Of a stretch of 64,000 bases of DNA, positions 34,513 to 47,609 are shown in pieces; within the stretch, counting starts at the first letter, position 1, and every line of letters begins with the position of its first letter. This stretch comes from Ptiloglossa arizonensis (Eukaryota > Arthropoda > Insecta > Hymenoptera > Colletidae). The translations under genes were made by a program, and so were the position numbers. The DNA is taken from NCBI RefSeq assembly GCF_051014685.1, contig NW_027478385.1, forward strand, positions 7,192,001 to 7,256,000, written 5' to 3'. The notes under the pieces are model-generated. The model was not told the DNA's origin. It ran no database searches and worked only from the letters and a program-made list of their open reading frames with translations.

Positions 34513-37167
34513 TTTCTAATGCAATAGGAATTTTTGGGTTAGTTCAAACCGTTCGCGAGATATCAGAGTTTGAAGCTAAGAAATGGTTGAGAAGAGAACA
34601 AATTTTTCGCAATTCTGCTGCTCCAAACGCTTAACCAGAATGGCCTAGGGAAAAAATACACATACCGTTGTAATCGGGCGAGTTTCTAGTTTCAGATGCA
34701 ATGGGAATTTTTGGGTTAGGTCAATCCGTTCGCGAGATATGGGAAATTGAAGACAAGAAATGGTTGGGAAGGCAAAAAATTTTTCGCAATTCTGCTGCTT
34801 CAAACGCTTAACCAGAATGGTCCAGGGAAAAAATACACATACCGTTGTAATTGGGCGAGTTTCTACTTTCAGATGCAATAGGAATTTTTGGGTTAGGTCA
34901 ATCCGTTCGCGAGATATGGGAGGTTGAAGCCAAGAAATGGTTGAGAAGGCAAAAAATTTTTCGCAATTCTGCTGCTTCAAACGCTTAACCAGAATGGCCT
35001 AGGGAGAAAATACACATACCGTTGTAATCGGGCGAGTTTCTACTTTCACATGCAATAGGAATTTTTGGGTTAGGTCAAACCGTTCGCGACATATGGGAGT
35101 TTGAAGCTAAGAAATGGTTGAGAAGAGAACAAATTTTTCTCAATTCTGCTGCTCCAAACGCTTAACCAGAATGGCCTAGGGAAAAAATACACATACCGTT
35201 GTAATCGGGCGAGTTTCTACTTTCAGATGCAATGGGAATTTTTGGGTTAGGTCAATCCGTTCGCGAGATATGGGAGTTTGAAGACAAGAAATGGTTGGGA
35301 AGGCAAAAAATTTTTCGCAATTCTGCTGCTCCAAACGCTTACCCAGAATGGCCTAGGGAAAAAATACACATACCGTTGTAATCGGGCGAGTTTCTACTTT
35401 CAGATGCAATAGGAATTTTTGGGTTAGGTCAATCCGTTCGCGACATATGGGAGTTTGAAGCTAAGAAATGGTTGAGAAGAGAACAAATTTTTCGCAATTC
35501 TGCTGCTCCAAACGCTTAACCAGAATGGCCTAGGGAAAAAATACACATACCGTTGTAATCGGGCAAGATTCTACTTTCAGATGTAATGGGAATTTTTGAG
35601 TTAGGTCAATCCGTTCGCGAGATATGGGAGTTTGAAGACAAGAAATGGTTGAGAAGGCAAAAAATTTTTCGCAATTCTGCTGCTCCAAACGCTTAACCAG
35701 AATGGCCTAGGGATAAAATACACATACCGTTGTAATCGGGCAAGTTTCTACTTTCAGATGCAACAGGAATTTTTGGGTTAGCTCAATCCGTTCGCGAGAT
35801 ATGGGACATTGAAGCTAAGAAATGTTTGGGAAGGCAAAAAATTTTTTGCAATTCTGCTGCTCCAAACGCTTAACCAGAATGGCCTAGGGAAAAAATACGC
35901 ATACCGTTACAATCGGGCGAGCTTCCACTTTCAGTTGCAATAGGAATTTTTGGATTAGGTCAATCCGTTCGCGAGATATGGGAGTTTGAAGCCAAGAAAT
36001 GGTTGAGAAGGCAAAAAATTTTTCGCAATTCTGCTGCTTCAAACGCTTAACCAGAATGGCCTAGGGAGAAAATACACCTACCGTTGTAATCGGGCGAGAT
36101 TCTACTTTCAGCTGCAATAGGAATTTTTGGGTTAGGTCAATCCGTTTGCGATATATGGGAGTTTGAAGCTAAGAAATGGTTGAGAAGACAACAAATTTTT
36201 CGCAATTCTGCTGCTCCAAACGCTTAACCAGAATGGTCCAAGGAAAAAATACACATACCGTTGTAATCGGGCGAGTTTCCACTTTCTAATGCAATAGGAA
36301 TTTTTGGGTTAGTTCAAACCGTTCGCGAGATATCAGAGTTTGAAGCTAAGAAATGGTTGAGAAGAGAACAAATTTTTCGCAATTCTGCTGCTCCAAACGC
36401 TTAACCAGAATGGCCTAGGGAAAAAATACACATACCGTTGTAATCGGGCGAGTTTCTAGTTTCAGATGCAATGGGAATTTTTGGGTTAGGTCAATCCGTT
36501 CGCGAGATATGGGAAATTGAAGACAAGAAATGGTTGGGAAGGCAAAAAATTTTTCGCAATTCTGCTGCTCCAAACGCTTAACCAGAATGGCCTAGGGAAA
36601 AAATACACATACCGTTGTAGTCGGGCGAGTTTCTACTTTCAGCTGCAATAGGAATTTTTGGGTTAGGTCAATCCGTTCGCGACATATGGGAGTTTGAAGC
36701 TAAGAAATGGTTAAGAAGACAACAAATTTTTCGCAATTCTGCTGCTCCAAACGCTTAACCAGAATGGTCCAGGGAAAAAATACACATAACGTTGTAATCG
36801 GGCGAGTTTCTACTTTCAGATGCAATAGGAATTTTAGGGTTAGGTCAATCCGTTCGCGAGATATGGGAGGTTGAAGCCAAGAAATGGTTGAGAAGGCAAA
36901 AAATTTTTCGCAATTCTGCTGCTTCAAACGCTTAACCAGAATGGCCTAGGGAGAAAATACACATACCGTTGTAATCGGGCGAGTTTCTAGTTTCAGATGC
37001 AAGAGGAATTTTTGGGTTAGGTCAATCCGTTCGCGACATATGGGAGTTTGAAGCTAAGAAATGGTTGAGAAGAGAACAAATTTTTCGCAATTCTGCTGCT
37101 CCAAACGCTTAACCAGAATGGTCCAGGGAAAAAATACACATACCGTTGTAATCGGGCGAGTTTCCAC
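34513..37167 (+). repeat. 22-mer HOR copy 4, first 15 monomers only
   Basis: The order D-E/F-G-H-E-H-I-A-B-C-D-E-F-G-H follows the full unit, with A, B and C intact (unlike copy 3). At about 37128 the tail of the H monomer (GGTCCAGGG) joins a D monomer of a different HOR family, ending the block. A private ACATAACGTTG at about 36785 changes the otherwise near-constant CATACCGTTG. Confidence 0.83.
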
Positions 37168-40100
37168 TTTCTAATGCAATAGGAATTTTTGGGTTAGTTC
37201 AATCCGTTCGCGAGATATCAGAGTTTGAAGCTAAGAAATGGTTGAGAAGAGAACAAATTTTTCCCAATTCTGCTGCTCCAAACGCTTAACCAGAATGGCC
37301 TAGGGAAAAAATACACATACCGTTGTAATCGGGCGAGTTTCTACTTTCAGATGCAATAGGAATTTTTGGCTTAGGTCAAACCGTTCGCGACATATGGGAG
37401 TTTGAAGCTAAGAAATGGTTGAGAAGAGAACAAATTTTTCGCAATTCTGCTGCTCCAAACGCTTAACCAGAATAGCCTAGGGAAAAAATACACATACCGT
37501 TGTAATCGGGCGAGTTTCTACTTTCAGATGCAATGGGAATTTTTGGGTTAGGTCAATCCGTTCGCGAGATATGGGAGTTTGAAGACAAGAAATGGTTGAG
37601 AAGAGAACAAATTTTTCGCAATTCTGCTGCTCCAAACGCTTAACCAGAATGGCCTAGGGAAAAAATACACATACCGTTGTAGTCGGGCGAGTTTCTACTT
37701 TCAGATGCAATAGGAATTTTTGGGTTAGGTCAATCCGTTCGCGACATATGGGAGTTTGAAGCTAAGAAATGGTTGAGAAGACAACAAATTTTTCGCAATT
37801 CTGCTGCTCCAAACGGTTAACCAGAATGGTCCAGGGAAAAAATACACATACCGTTGTAATCGGGCGAGTTTCTACTTTCAGATGCAATAGGAATTTTTGG
37901 GTTAGGTCAATCCGTTCGCGAGATATGGGAGGTTGAAGCCAAGAAATGGTTGAGAAGGCAAAAAATTTTTCGCAATTCTGCTGCTCCAAACGCTTAACCA
38001 GAATGGCCTAGGGATAAAATACACATACCATTGTAATCGGGCAAGTTTCTACTTTCAGATGCAACAGGAATTTTTGGGTTAGCTCAATCCGTTCGCGAGA
38101 TATGGGACATTGAAGCTAAGAAATGTTTGGGAAGGCAAAAAATTTTTCGCAATTCTGCTGCTCCAAACGCTTAACCAGAATGGCCTAGGGAAAAAATACG
38201 CATACCGTTACAATCCGGCGAGCTTCCACTTTCAGTTGCAATAGGAATTTTTGGATTAGGTCAATCCGTTCGCGAGATATGGGAGTTTGAAGCCAAGAAA
38301 TGGTTGAGAAGGCAAACAATTTTTCGCAATTCTGCTGCTTCAAACGCTTAACCAGAATGGCCTAGGGAGAAAATACACATACCGTTGTAATCGGGCGAGT
38401 TTCTACTTTCAGATGCAATGGGAATTTTTGGGTTAGGCCAATCCGTTCGCGAGATATGGGAAATTGAAGACAAGAAATGGTTGGGAAGGCAAAAAATTTT
38501 TCGCAATTCTGCTGCTCCAAACGCTTAACCAGAATGGCCTAGGGAAAAAATACCCATACCGTTGTAGTCGGGCGAGTTTCTACTTTCAGATGCAATAGGA
38601 ATTTTTGGGTTAGGTCAATCCGTTCGCGACATATGGGAGTTTGAAGCTAAGAAATGGTTGAGAAGACAACAAATTTTTCGCAATTCTGCTGCTCCAAACG
38701 CTTAACCAGAATGGTCCAGGGAAAAAATACACATACCGTTGTAATCGGGCGAGTTTCTAATTTCAGATGCAATAGGAATTTTTGGGTTAGGTCAATCCGT
38801 TCGCGAGATATGGGAGGTTGAAGCCGAGAAATGGTTGAGAAGGCAAAAAATTTTTCGCAATTCTGCTGCTTCAAACGCTTAACCAGAATGGCCTAGGGAG
38901 AAAATACACATACCGTTGTAATCGGGCGAGTTTCTACTTTCAGATGCAATAGGAATTTTTGGGTTAGGTCAAACCGTTCGCGACATATGGGAGTTTGAAG
39001 CTAAGAAATGGCTGAGAAGAGAACAAATTTTTCGCAATTCTGCTGCTCCAAACGCTTAACCAGAATGGCCTAGGGAAAAAATACACATACCGTTGTAATC
39101 GGGCGAGCTTCTACTTTCAGTTGCAATGGGAATTTTTGGGTTAGGTCAATCCGTTCGCGAGATATGGGAGTTTGAAGACAAGAAATGGTTGGGAAGGCAA
39201 AAAATTTTTTGCAATTCTGCTGCTCCAAACGCTTACCCAGAATGGCCTAGGGAAAAAATACACATACCGTTGTAATCGGGCGAGTTTCTACTTTCAGATG
39301 CAATAGGAATTTTTGGGTTAGGTCAATCCGTTCGCGACATATGGGAGTTTGAAGCTAAGAAATGGTTGAGAAGAGAACAAATTTTTCGCAATTCTGCTGC
39401 TCCAAACGCTTAACCAGAATGGCCTAGGGAAAAAATACACATACCGTTGTAATCGGGCAAGATTCTACTTTCAGATGTGATGGGAATTTTTGGGTTAGGT
39501 CAATCCGTTCGCGAGATATGGGAGTTTGAAGACAAGAAATGGTTGAGAAGGCAAAAAATTTTTCGCAATTCTGCTGCTCCAAACGCTTAACCAGAATGGC
39601 CTAGGGATAAAATACACATACCGTTGTAATCGGGCAAGTTTCTACTTTCAGATGCAACAGGAATTTTTGGGTTAGCTCAATCCGTTCGCGACATATGGGA
39701 GTTTGAAGCTAAGAAATGGTTGAGAAGAGAACAAATTTTTCTCAATTCTGCTGCTCCAAACGCTTAACCAGAATGGCCTAGGGAAAAAATACACATACCG
39801 TTGTAATCGGGCGAGTTTCTACTTTCAGATGCAATGGGAATTTTTGGGTTAGGTCAATCCGTTCGCGAGATATGGGAGTTTGAAGACAAGAAATGGTTGG
39901 GAAGGCAAAAAATTTTTCGCAATTCTGCTGCTCCAAACGCTTACCCAGAATGGCCTAGGGAAAAAATACACATACCGTTGTAATCGGGCGAGTTTCTACT
40001 TTCAGATGCAATAGGAATTTTTGGGTTAGGTCAATCCGTTCGCGAGATATGGGAGTTTGAAGACAAGAAATGGTTGAGAAGGCAAAAAATTTTTCGCAAT

Positions 40101-40707
40101 TCTGCTGCTCCAAACGCTTAACCAGAATGGCCTAGGGATAAAATACACATACCGTTGTAATCGGGCAAGTTTCTACTTTCAGATGCAACAGGAATTTTTG
40201 GGTTAGCTCAATCCGTTCGCGAGATATGGGACATTGAAGCTAAGAAATGTTTGGGAAGGCAAAAAATTTTTTGCAATTCTGCTGCTCCAAACGCTTAACC
40301 AGAATGGCCTAGGGAAAAAATACGCATACCGTTACAATCGGGCGAGCTTCCACTTTCAGTTGCAATAGGAATTTTTGGATTAGGTCAATCCGTTCGCGAG
40401 ATATGGGAGTTTGAAGCCAAGAAATGGTTGAGAAGGCAAAAAATTTTTCGCAATTCTGCTGCTTCAAACGCTTAACCGGAATGGCCTAGGGAGAAAATAC
40501 ACCTACCGTTGTAATCGGGCGAGATTCTACTTTCAGCTGCAATAGGAATTTTTGGGTTAGGTCAATCCGTTCGCGATATATGGGAGTTTGAAGCTAAGAA
40601 ATGGTTGAGAAGACAACAAATTTTTCGCAATTCTGCTGCTCCAAACGCTTAACCAGAATGGTCCAAGGAAAAAATACAGATACCGTTGTAATCGGGCGAG
40701 TTTCCAC
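37168..40707 (+). repeat. 20-monomer mosaic related to the next HOR
   Basis: The order is D-H-E-F-G-A-B-E-F-G-H-E-H-I-A/H-E-I-A-B-C. The run F-G-A-B-E-F-G (37699-38937) is the same as in the two following 20-mer copies, at an offset of 3186 bp. The monomer at 39646 is an A/H hybrid. The D and H monomers at 37168 and 37345 carry TTTTCCCAATTC and GGCTTAGG, markers that recur near 55400-57500, which shows long-range exchange within the array. Confidence 0.7.
39646..39822 (+). repeat. Hybrid monomer A/H
   Basis: It begins as A (CAACAGG, GTTAGCTCAAT) and continues as H (GACATATGGGAG, GAGAAC, TTTCTCAATTC). The switch falls at about monomer positions 32-46, within CAATCCGTTCGCGA. Confidence 0.75.
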
Positions 40708-43700
40708 TTTCTAATGCAATAGGAATTTTTGGGTTAGTTCAATCCGTTCGCGAGATATCAGAGTTTGAAGCTAAGAAATGGTTGAGAAGAGAACAAATTT
40801 TTCGCAATTCTGCTGCTCCAAACGCTTAACCAGTTTGGCCTAGGGAAAAAATACACATACCGTTGTAGTCGGGCGAGTTTCTACTTTCAGATGCAATAGG
40901 AATTTTTGGGTTAGGTCAATCCGTTCGCGACATATGGGAGTTTGAAGCTAAGAAATGGTTGAGAAGACAACAAATTTTTCGCAATTCTGCTGCTCCAAAC
41001 GCTTAACCAGAATGGTCCAGGGAAAAAATACACATACCGTTGTAATCGGGCGAGTTTCTACTTTCAGATGCAATAGGAATTTTTGGGTTAGGTCAATCCG
41101 TTCGCGAGATATGGGAGGTTGAAGCCAAGAAATGGTTGAGAAAGCAAAAAATTTTTCGCAATTCTGCTGCTCCAAACGCTTAACCAGAATGGCCTAGGGA
41201 TAAAATACACATACCGTTGTAATCGGGCAAGTTTCTACTTTCAGATGCAACAGGAATTTTTGGGTTAGCTCAATCCGTTCGCGAGATATGGGACATTGAA
41301 GCTAAGAAATGTTTGGGAAGGCAAAAAATTTGTCGCAATTCTGCTGCTCCAAACGCTTAACCAGAATGGCCTAGGGAAAAAATACGCATACCGTTACAAT
41401 CGGGCGAGCTTCCACTTTCAGTTGCAATAGGAATTTTTGGATTAGGTCAATCCGTTCGCGAGATATGGGAGTTTGAAGCCAAGAAATGGTTGAGAAGGCA
41501 AAAAATTTTTCGCAATTCTGCTGCTTCAAACGCTTAACCAGAATGGCCTAGGGAGAAAATACACATACCGTTGTAATCGGGCGAGTTTCTACTTTCAGAT
41601 GCAATGGGAATTTTTGGGTTAGGTCAATCCGTTCGCGAGATATGGGAAATTGAAGACAAGAAATGGTTGGGAAGGCAAAAAATTTTTCGCAATTCTGCTG
41701 CTCCAAACGCTTAACCAGAATGGCCTAGGGAAAAAATACACATACCGTTGTAGTCGGGCGAGTTTCTACTTTCAGATGCAATAGGAATTTTTGGGTTAGG
41801 TCAATCCGTTCGCGACATATGGGAGTTTGAAGCTAAGAAATGGTTGAGAAGACAACAAATTTTTCGCAATTCTGCTGCTCCAAACGCTTAACCAGAATGG
41901 TCCAGGGAAAAAATACACATACCGTTGTAATCGGGCGAGTTTCTACTTTCAGATGCAATAGGAATTTTTGGGTTAGGTCAATCCGTTCGCGAGATATGGG
42001 AGGTTGAAGCCAAGAAATGGTTGAGAAGGCAAAAAATTTTTCGCAATTCTGCTGCTTCAAACGCTTAACCAGAATGGCCTAGGGAGAAAATACATATACC
42101 GTTGTAATCGGGCGATTTTCTAGTTTCTAATGCAATAGGAATTTTTGGGTTAGTTCAATCCGTTCGCGAGATATCAGAGTTTGAAGCTAAGAAATGGTTG
42201 AGAAGAGAACAAATTTTTCGCAATTCTGCTGCTCCAAACGCTTAACCAGAATGGCCTAGGGAAAAAATACGCATACCGTTACAATCGGGCGAGCTTCCAT
42301 TTACAGTTCCAACAGGAATTTTTGGATTAGGTCAATCCGTTCGCGAGATATGGGAGTTTGAAGCCAAGAAATGGTTGAGAAGGCAAAAAATTTTTCGCAA
42401 TTCTGCTGCTTCAAACGCTTAACCAGAATGGCCTAGGGAGAAAATACACATACCGTTGTAATCGGGCGAGTTTCTACTTTCAAATGCAATGGGAATTTTT
42501 GGGTTAGGTCAATCCGTTTGCGAGATATGGGAGTTTGAAGACAAGAAATGGTTGGGAAGGCAAAAAATTTTTCGCAATTCTGCTGCTCCAAACGCTTAAC
42601 CAGAATGGCCTAGAGAAAAAATACACATACCGTTGTAATCGTGCGAGTTTCTACTTTCAGATGCAATAGGAATTTTTGGGATAGGTCAATCCGTTCGCGA
42701 CATATGGGAGTTTGAAGCTAAGAAATGGTTGAGGAGACAACAAATTTTTCGCAATTCTGCTGCTCCAAACGCTTAACCAGAATGGTCCAGGGAAAAAATA
42801 CACATACCGTTGTAATCGGGCGAGTTTCTACTTTCAGATGCAATAGGAATTTTTGAGTTAGGTCAATCCGTTCGCGAGATATGGGAGGTTGAAGCCAAGA
42901 AATGGTTGAGAAGGCAAACAATTTTTCGCAATTCTGCTGCTTCAAACGCTTAACCAGAATGGCCTAGGCATAAAATACTCATACCGTTGTAATCGGGCGA
43001 GCTTCTACTTTCAGATGCAACAGGAATTTTTGGGTTAGCTCAATCCGTTCGCGACATATGGGAGTTTGAAGCTAAGAAATGGTTGAGAAGAGAACAAATT
43101 TTTCGCAATTCTGCTGCTCCAAACGCTTAACCAGAATGGCCTAGGGAAAAAATACACATACCTTTGTAATCGTCGAGTTTCTACTTTCAGATGCGATAGG
43201 AATTTTTGGGTTAGGTCAATCCGTTCGCGAGATATGGGAGTTTGAAGCCAAGAAATGGAAGAGAAGGCAAAACATTTTTCGCAATTCTGCTGCTTCAAAC
43301 GCTTAACCAGAATGGCCTAGGGAGAAAATACACATACCGTTGTAATCGGGCGAGTTTCTACTTTCAGATGCAATAGGAATTTTTGGGTTAGGTCAAACCG
43401 TTCGCGACATATGGGAGTTTGAAGCTAAGAAATGGTTGAGAAGAGAACAAATTTTTCGCAATTCTGCTGCTCCAAACGCTTAACCAGAATGGCCTAGGGA
43501 AAAAATACACATACCGTTGTAATCGGGCAAGTTTCTACTTTCAGATGCAATTGGAATTTTTGGGTTAGGTCAATCCGTTCGCGAGATATGGGAGTTTGAA
43601 GACAAGAAATGGTTGGGAAGGCAAAAAATTTTTCGCAATTCTGCTGCTCCAAACGCTTACCCAGAATGGCCTAGGGAAAAAATACACATACCGTTGTAAT

Positions 43701-44246
43701 CGGGCGAGTTTCTACTTTCAGATGCAATAGGAATTTTTGGGTTAGGTCAATCCGTTCGCGACATATGGGAGTTTGAAGCTAAGAAATGGTTGAGAAGAGA
43801 ACAAATTTTTCGCAATTCTGCTGCTCCAAACGCTTAACCAGAATGGCCTAGGGAAAAAATACACATACCGTTGTAATCGGTCAAGATTCTACTTTCAGAT
43901 GTAATGGGAATTTTTGGGTTAGGTCAATCCGTTCGCGAGATATGGGAGGTTGAAGCCAAGAAATGGTTGAGAAAGCAAAAAATTTTTCGCAATTGTGCTG
44001 CTCCAAACGCTTAACCAGAATGGCCTAGGGATAAAATACACATACCGTTGTAATCGGGCAAGTTTCTACTTTCAGCTGCAATAGGAATTTTTCGGTTAGG
44101 TCAATCCGTTCGCGATATATGGGAGTTTGAAGCTAAGAAATGGTTGAGAAGACAACAAATTTTTCGCAATTCTGCTGCTCCAAACGCTTAACCAGAATGG
44201 TCCAAGGAAAAAATACAGATACCGTTGTAATCGGGCGAGTTTCCAC
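40708..44246 (+). repeat. 20-mer HOR copy 1 (3539 bp)
   Basis: The order is D-F-G-A-B-E-F-G-D-B-E-F-G-A/H-X-H-E-H-I/G-C. One monomer (43009-43184) is a base short because GTAATCGTGCGAG is reduced to GTAATCGTCGAG at about 43167-43177. Rare markers shared with copy 2 include GGCGATTTTCTAGTTTCTAATG, AGTTCCAACAGG, GGGATAGGTC and GGCATAAAATACTC. Confidence 0.85.
43009..43184 (+). repeat. 176-bp monomer with CGTCGAG
   Basis: CGTCGAG at about 43171-43177 is one base shorter than the CGTGCGAG of the matching monomer at about 46709. The loss is therefore younger than the 20-mer duplication, or was repaired in the other copy. It also causes a frame change that yields an 87-codon frame on the minus strand with no other support. 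Confidence 0.82.
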
Positions 44247-47200
44247 TTTCTAATGCAATAGGAATTTTTGGGTTAGTTCAATCCGTTCGCGAGATATCAG
44301 AGTTTGAAGCTAAGAAATGGTTGAGAAGAGAACAAATTTTTCGCAATTCTGCTGCTCCAAACGCTTAACCAGAATGGCCTAGGGAAAAAATACACATACC
44401 GTTGTAGTCGGGCGAGTTTCTACTTTCAGATGCAATAGGAATTTTTGGGTTAGGTCAATCCGTTCGCGACATATGGGAGTTTGAAGCTAAGAAATGGTTG
44501 AGAAGACAACAAATTTTTCGCAATTCTGCTGCTCCAAACGCTTAACCAGAATGGTCCAGGGAAAAAATACACATACCGTTGTAATCGGGCGAGTTTCTAC
44601 TTTCAGATGCAATAGGAATTTTTGGGTTAGGTCAATCCGTTCGCGAGATATGGGAGGTTGAAGCCAAGAAATGGTTGAGAAAGCAAAAAATTTTTCGCAA
44701 TTCTGCTGCTCCAAACGCTTAACCAGAATGGCCTAGGGATAAAATACACATACCGTTGTAATCGGGCAAGTTTCTACTTTCAGATGCAACAGGAATTTTT
44801 GGGTTAGCTCAATCCGTTCGCGAGATATGGGACATTGAAGCTAAGAAATGTTTGGGAAGGCAAAAAATTTTTCGCAATTCTGCTGCTCCAAACGCTTAAC
44901 CAGAATGGCCTAGGGAAAAAATACGCATACCGTTACAATCGGGCGAGCTTCCACTTTCAGTTGCAATAGAAATTTTTGGATTAGGTCAATCCGTTCGCGA
45001 GATATGGGAGTTTGAAGCCAAGAAATGGTTGAGAAGGCAAAAAATTTTTCGCAATTCTGCTGCTTCAAACGCTTAACCAGAATGGCCTAGGGAGAAAATA
45101 CACATACCGTTGTAATCGGGCGAGTTTCTACTTTCAGATGCAATGGGAATTTTTGGGTTAGGTCAATCCGTTCGCGAGATATGGGAAATTGAAGACAAGA
45201 AATGGTTGGGAAGGCAAAAAATTTTTCGCAATTCTGCTGCTCCAAACGCTTAACCAGAATGGCCTAGGAAAAAAATACACATACCGTTGTAGTCGGGCGA
45301 GTTTCTACTTTCAGATGCAATAGGAATTTTTGGGTTAGGTCAATCCGTTCGCGACATATGGGAGTTTGAAGCTAAGAAATGGTTGAGAAGACAACAAATT
45401 TTTCGCAATTCTGCTGCTCCAAACGCTTAACCAGAATGGTCCAGGGAAAAAATACACATACCGTTGTAATCGGGCGAGTTTCTACTTTCAGATGCAATAG
45501 GAATTTTTGGGTTAGGTCAATCCGTTCGCGAGATATGGGAGGTTGAAGCCAAGAAATGGTTGAGAAGGCAAAAAATTTTTCGCAATTCTGCTGCTTCAAA
45601 CGCTTAACCAGAATGGCCTAGGGAGAAAATACATATACCGTTGTAATCGGGCGATTTTCTAGTTTCTAATGCAATAGGAATTTTTGGGTTAGTTCAATCC
45701 GTTCGCGAGATATCAGAGTTTGAAGCTAAGAAATGGTTGAGAAGAGAACAAATTTTTCGCAATTCTGCTGCTCCAAACGCTTAACCAGAATGGCCTAGGG
45801 AAAAAATACGCATACCGTTACAATCGGGCGAGCTTCCATTTTCAGTTCCAACAGGAATTTTTGGATTAGGTCAATCCGTTCGCGAGATATGGGAGTTTGA
45901 AGCCAAGAAATGGTTGAGAAGGCAAAAAATTTTTCGCAATTCTGCTGCTTCAAACGCTTAACCAGAATGGCCTAGGGAGAAAATACACATACCGTTGTAA
46001 TCGGGCGAGTTTCTACTTTCAGATGCAATGGGAATTTTTGGGTTAGGTCAATCCGTTTGCGAGATATGGGAGTTTGAAGACAAGAAATGGTTGGGAAGGC
46101 AAAAAATTTTTCGCAATTCTGCTGCTCCAAACGCTTAACCAGAATGGCCTAGAGAAAAAATACACATACCGTTGTAATCGGGCGAGTTTCTACTTTCAGA
46201 TGCAATAGGAATTTTTGGGATAGGTCAATCCGTTCGCGACATATGGGAGTTTGAAGCTAAGAAATGGTTGAGGAGACAACAAATTTTTCGCAATTCTGCT
46301 GCTCGAAACGCTTAACCAGAATGGTCCAGGGAAAAAATACACATACCGTTGTAATCGGGCGAGTTTCTACTTTCAGATGCAATAGGAATTTTTGAGTTAG
46401 GTCAATCCGTTCGCGAGATATGGGAGGTTGAAGCCAAGAAATGGTTGAGAAGGCAAACAATTTTTCGCAATTCTGCTGCTTCAAACGCTTAACCAGAATG
46501 GCCTAGGCATAAAATACTCATACCGTTGTAATCGGGCGAGTTTCTACTTTCAGATGCAACAGGAATTTTTGGGTTAGCTCAATCCGTTCGCGAGATATGA
46601 CAGTTTGAAGCTAAGAAATGGTTGAGAAGAGAACAAATTTTTCGCAATTCTGCTGCTCCAAACGCTTAACCAGAATGGCCTAGGGAAAAAATACACATAC
46701 CTTTGTAATCGTGCGAGTTTCTACTTTCAGATGCGATAGGAATTTTTGGGTTAGGTCAATCCGTTCGCGAGATATGGGAGTTTGAAGCCAAGAAATGGAA
46801 GAGAAGGCAAAAAATTTTTCGCAATTCTGCTGCTTCAAACGCTTAACCAGAATGGCCTAGGGAGAAAATACACATACCGTTGTAATCGGGCGAGTTTCTA
46901 CTTTCAGATGCAATAGGAATTTTTGGGTTAGGTCAAACCGTTCGCGACATATGGGAGTTTGAAGCTAAGAAATGGTTGAGAAGAGAACAAATTTTTCGCA
47001 ATTCTGCTGCTCCAAACGCTTAACCAGAATGGCCTAGGGAAAAAATACACATACCGTTGTAATCGGGCAAGTTTCTACTTTCAGATGCAATTGGAATTTT
47101 TGGGTTAGGTCAATCCGTTCGCGAGATATGGGAGTTTGAATACAAGAAATGGTTGGGAAGGCAAAAAATTTTTCGCAATTCTGCTGCTCCAAACGCTTAC

Positions 47201-47609
47201 CCAGAATGGCCTAGGGAAAAAATACACATACCGTTGTAATCGGGCGAGTTTCTACTTTCAGATGCAATAGGAATTTTTGGGTTAGGTCAATCCGTTCGCG
47301 ACATATGGGAGTTTGAAGCTAAGAAATGGTTGAGAAGAGAACAAATTTTTCGCAATTCTGCTGCTCCAAACGCTTAACCAGTATGGCCTAGGGAAAAAAT
47401 ACACATACCGTTGTAATCGGGCAAGATTCTACTTTCAGATGTAATGGGAATTTTTGGGTTAGGTCAATCCGTTCGCGAGATATGGGAGGTTGAAGCCAAG
47501 AAATGGTTGAGAAAGCAAAAAATTTTTCGCAATTCTGCTGCTCCAAACGCTTAACCAGAATGGCCTAGGGATAAAATACACATACCGTTGTAATCGGGCA
47601 AGTTTCTAC
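44247..47609 (+). repeat. 20-mer HOR copy 2, nineteen monomers before a switch
   Basis: It repeats 40708-44069 at an offset of 3539 bp. The A/H hybrid of copy 1 at 43009 is instead an A/D-like hybrid with GAGATATGACAG at 46548, so this monomer differs in the middle while matching at both ends. The final C monomer expected at 47610 is replaced by an A/B-like unit carrying GGAATAGG. Confidence 0.83.
46725..46901 (+). repeat. Monomer type X, rare variant
   Basis: Type X is marked by CTTTGTAATCGTGCGAG just before it, AGATGCGATAGG, and GAAATGGAAGAGAAGGC. I found it at 43185, 46725, 49203, 53274 and 55044, always to the right of the 22-mer block, so it labels material spread by duplication in that half of the window. 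Confidence 0.75.

Noticed and set aside
43035..43298. 87-codon minus-strand frame with an unusual C-terminal sequence
   Set aside because: The unusual end is a frame change caused by the one-base deletion near 43171, not a distinct protein.
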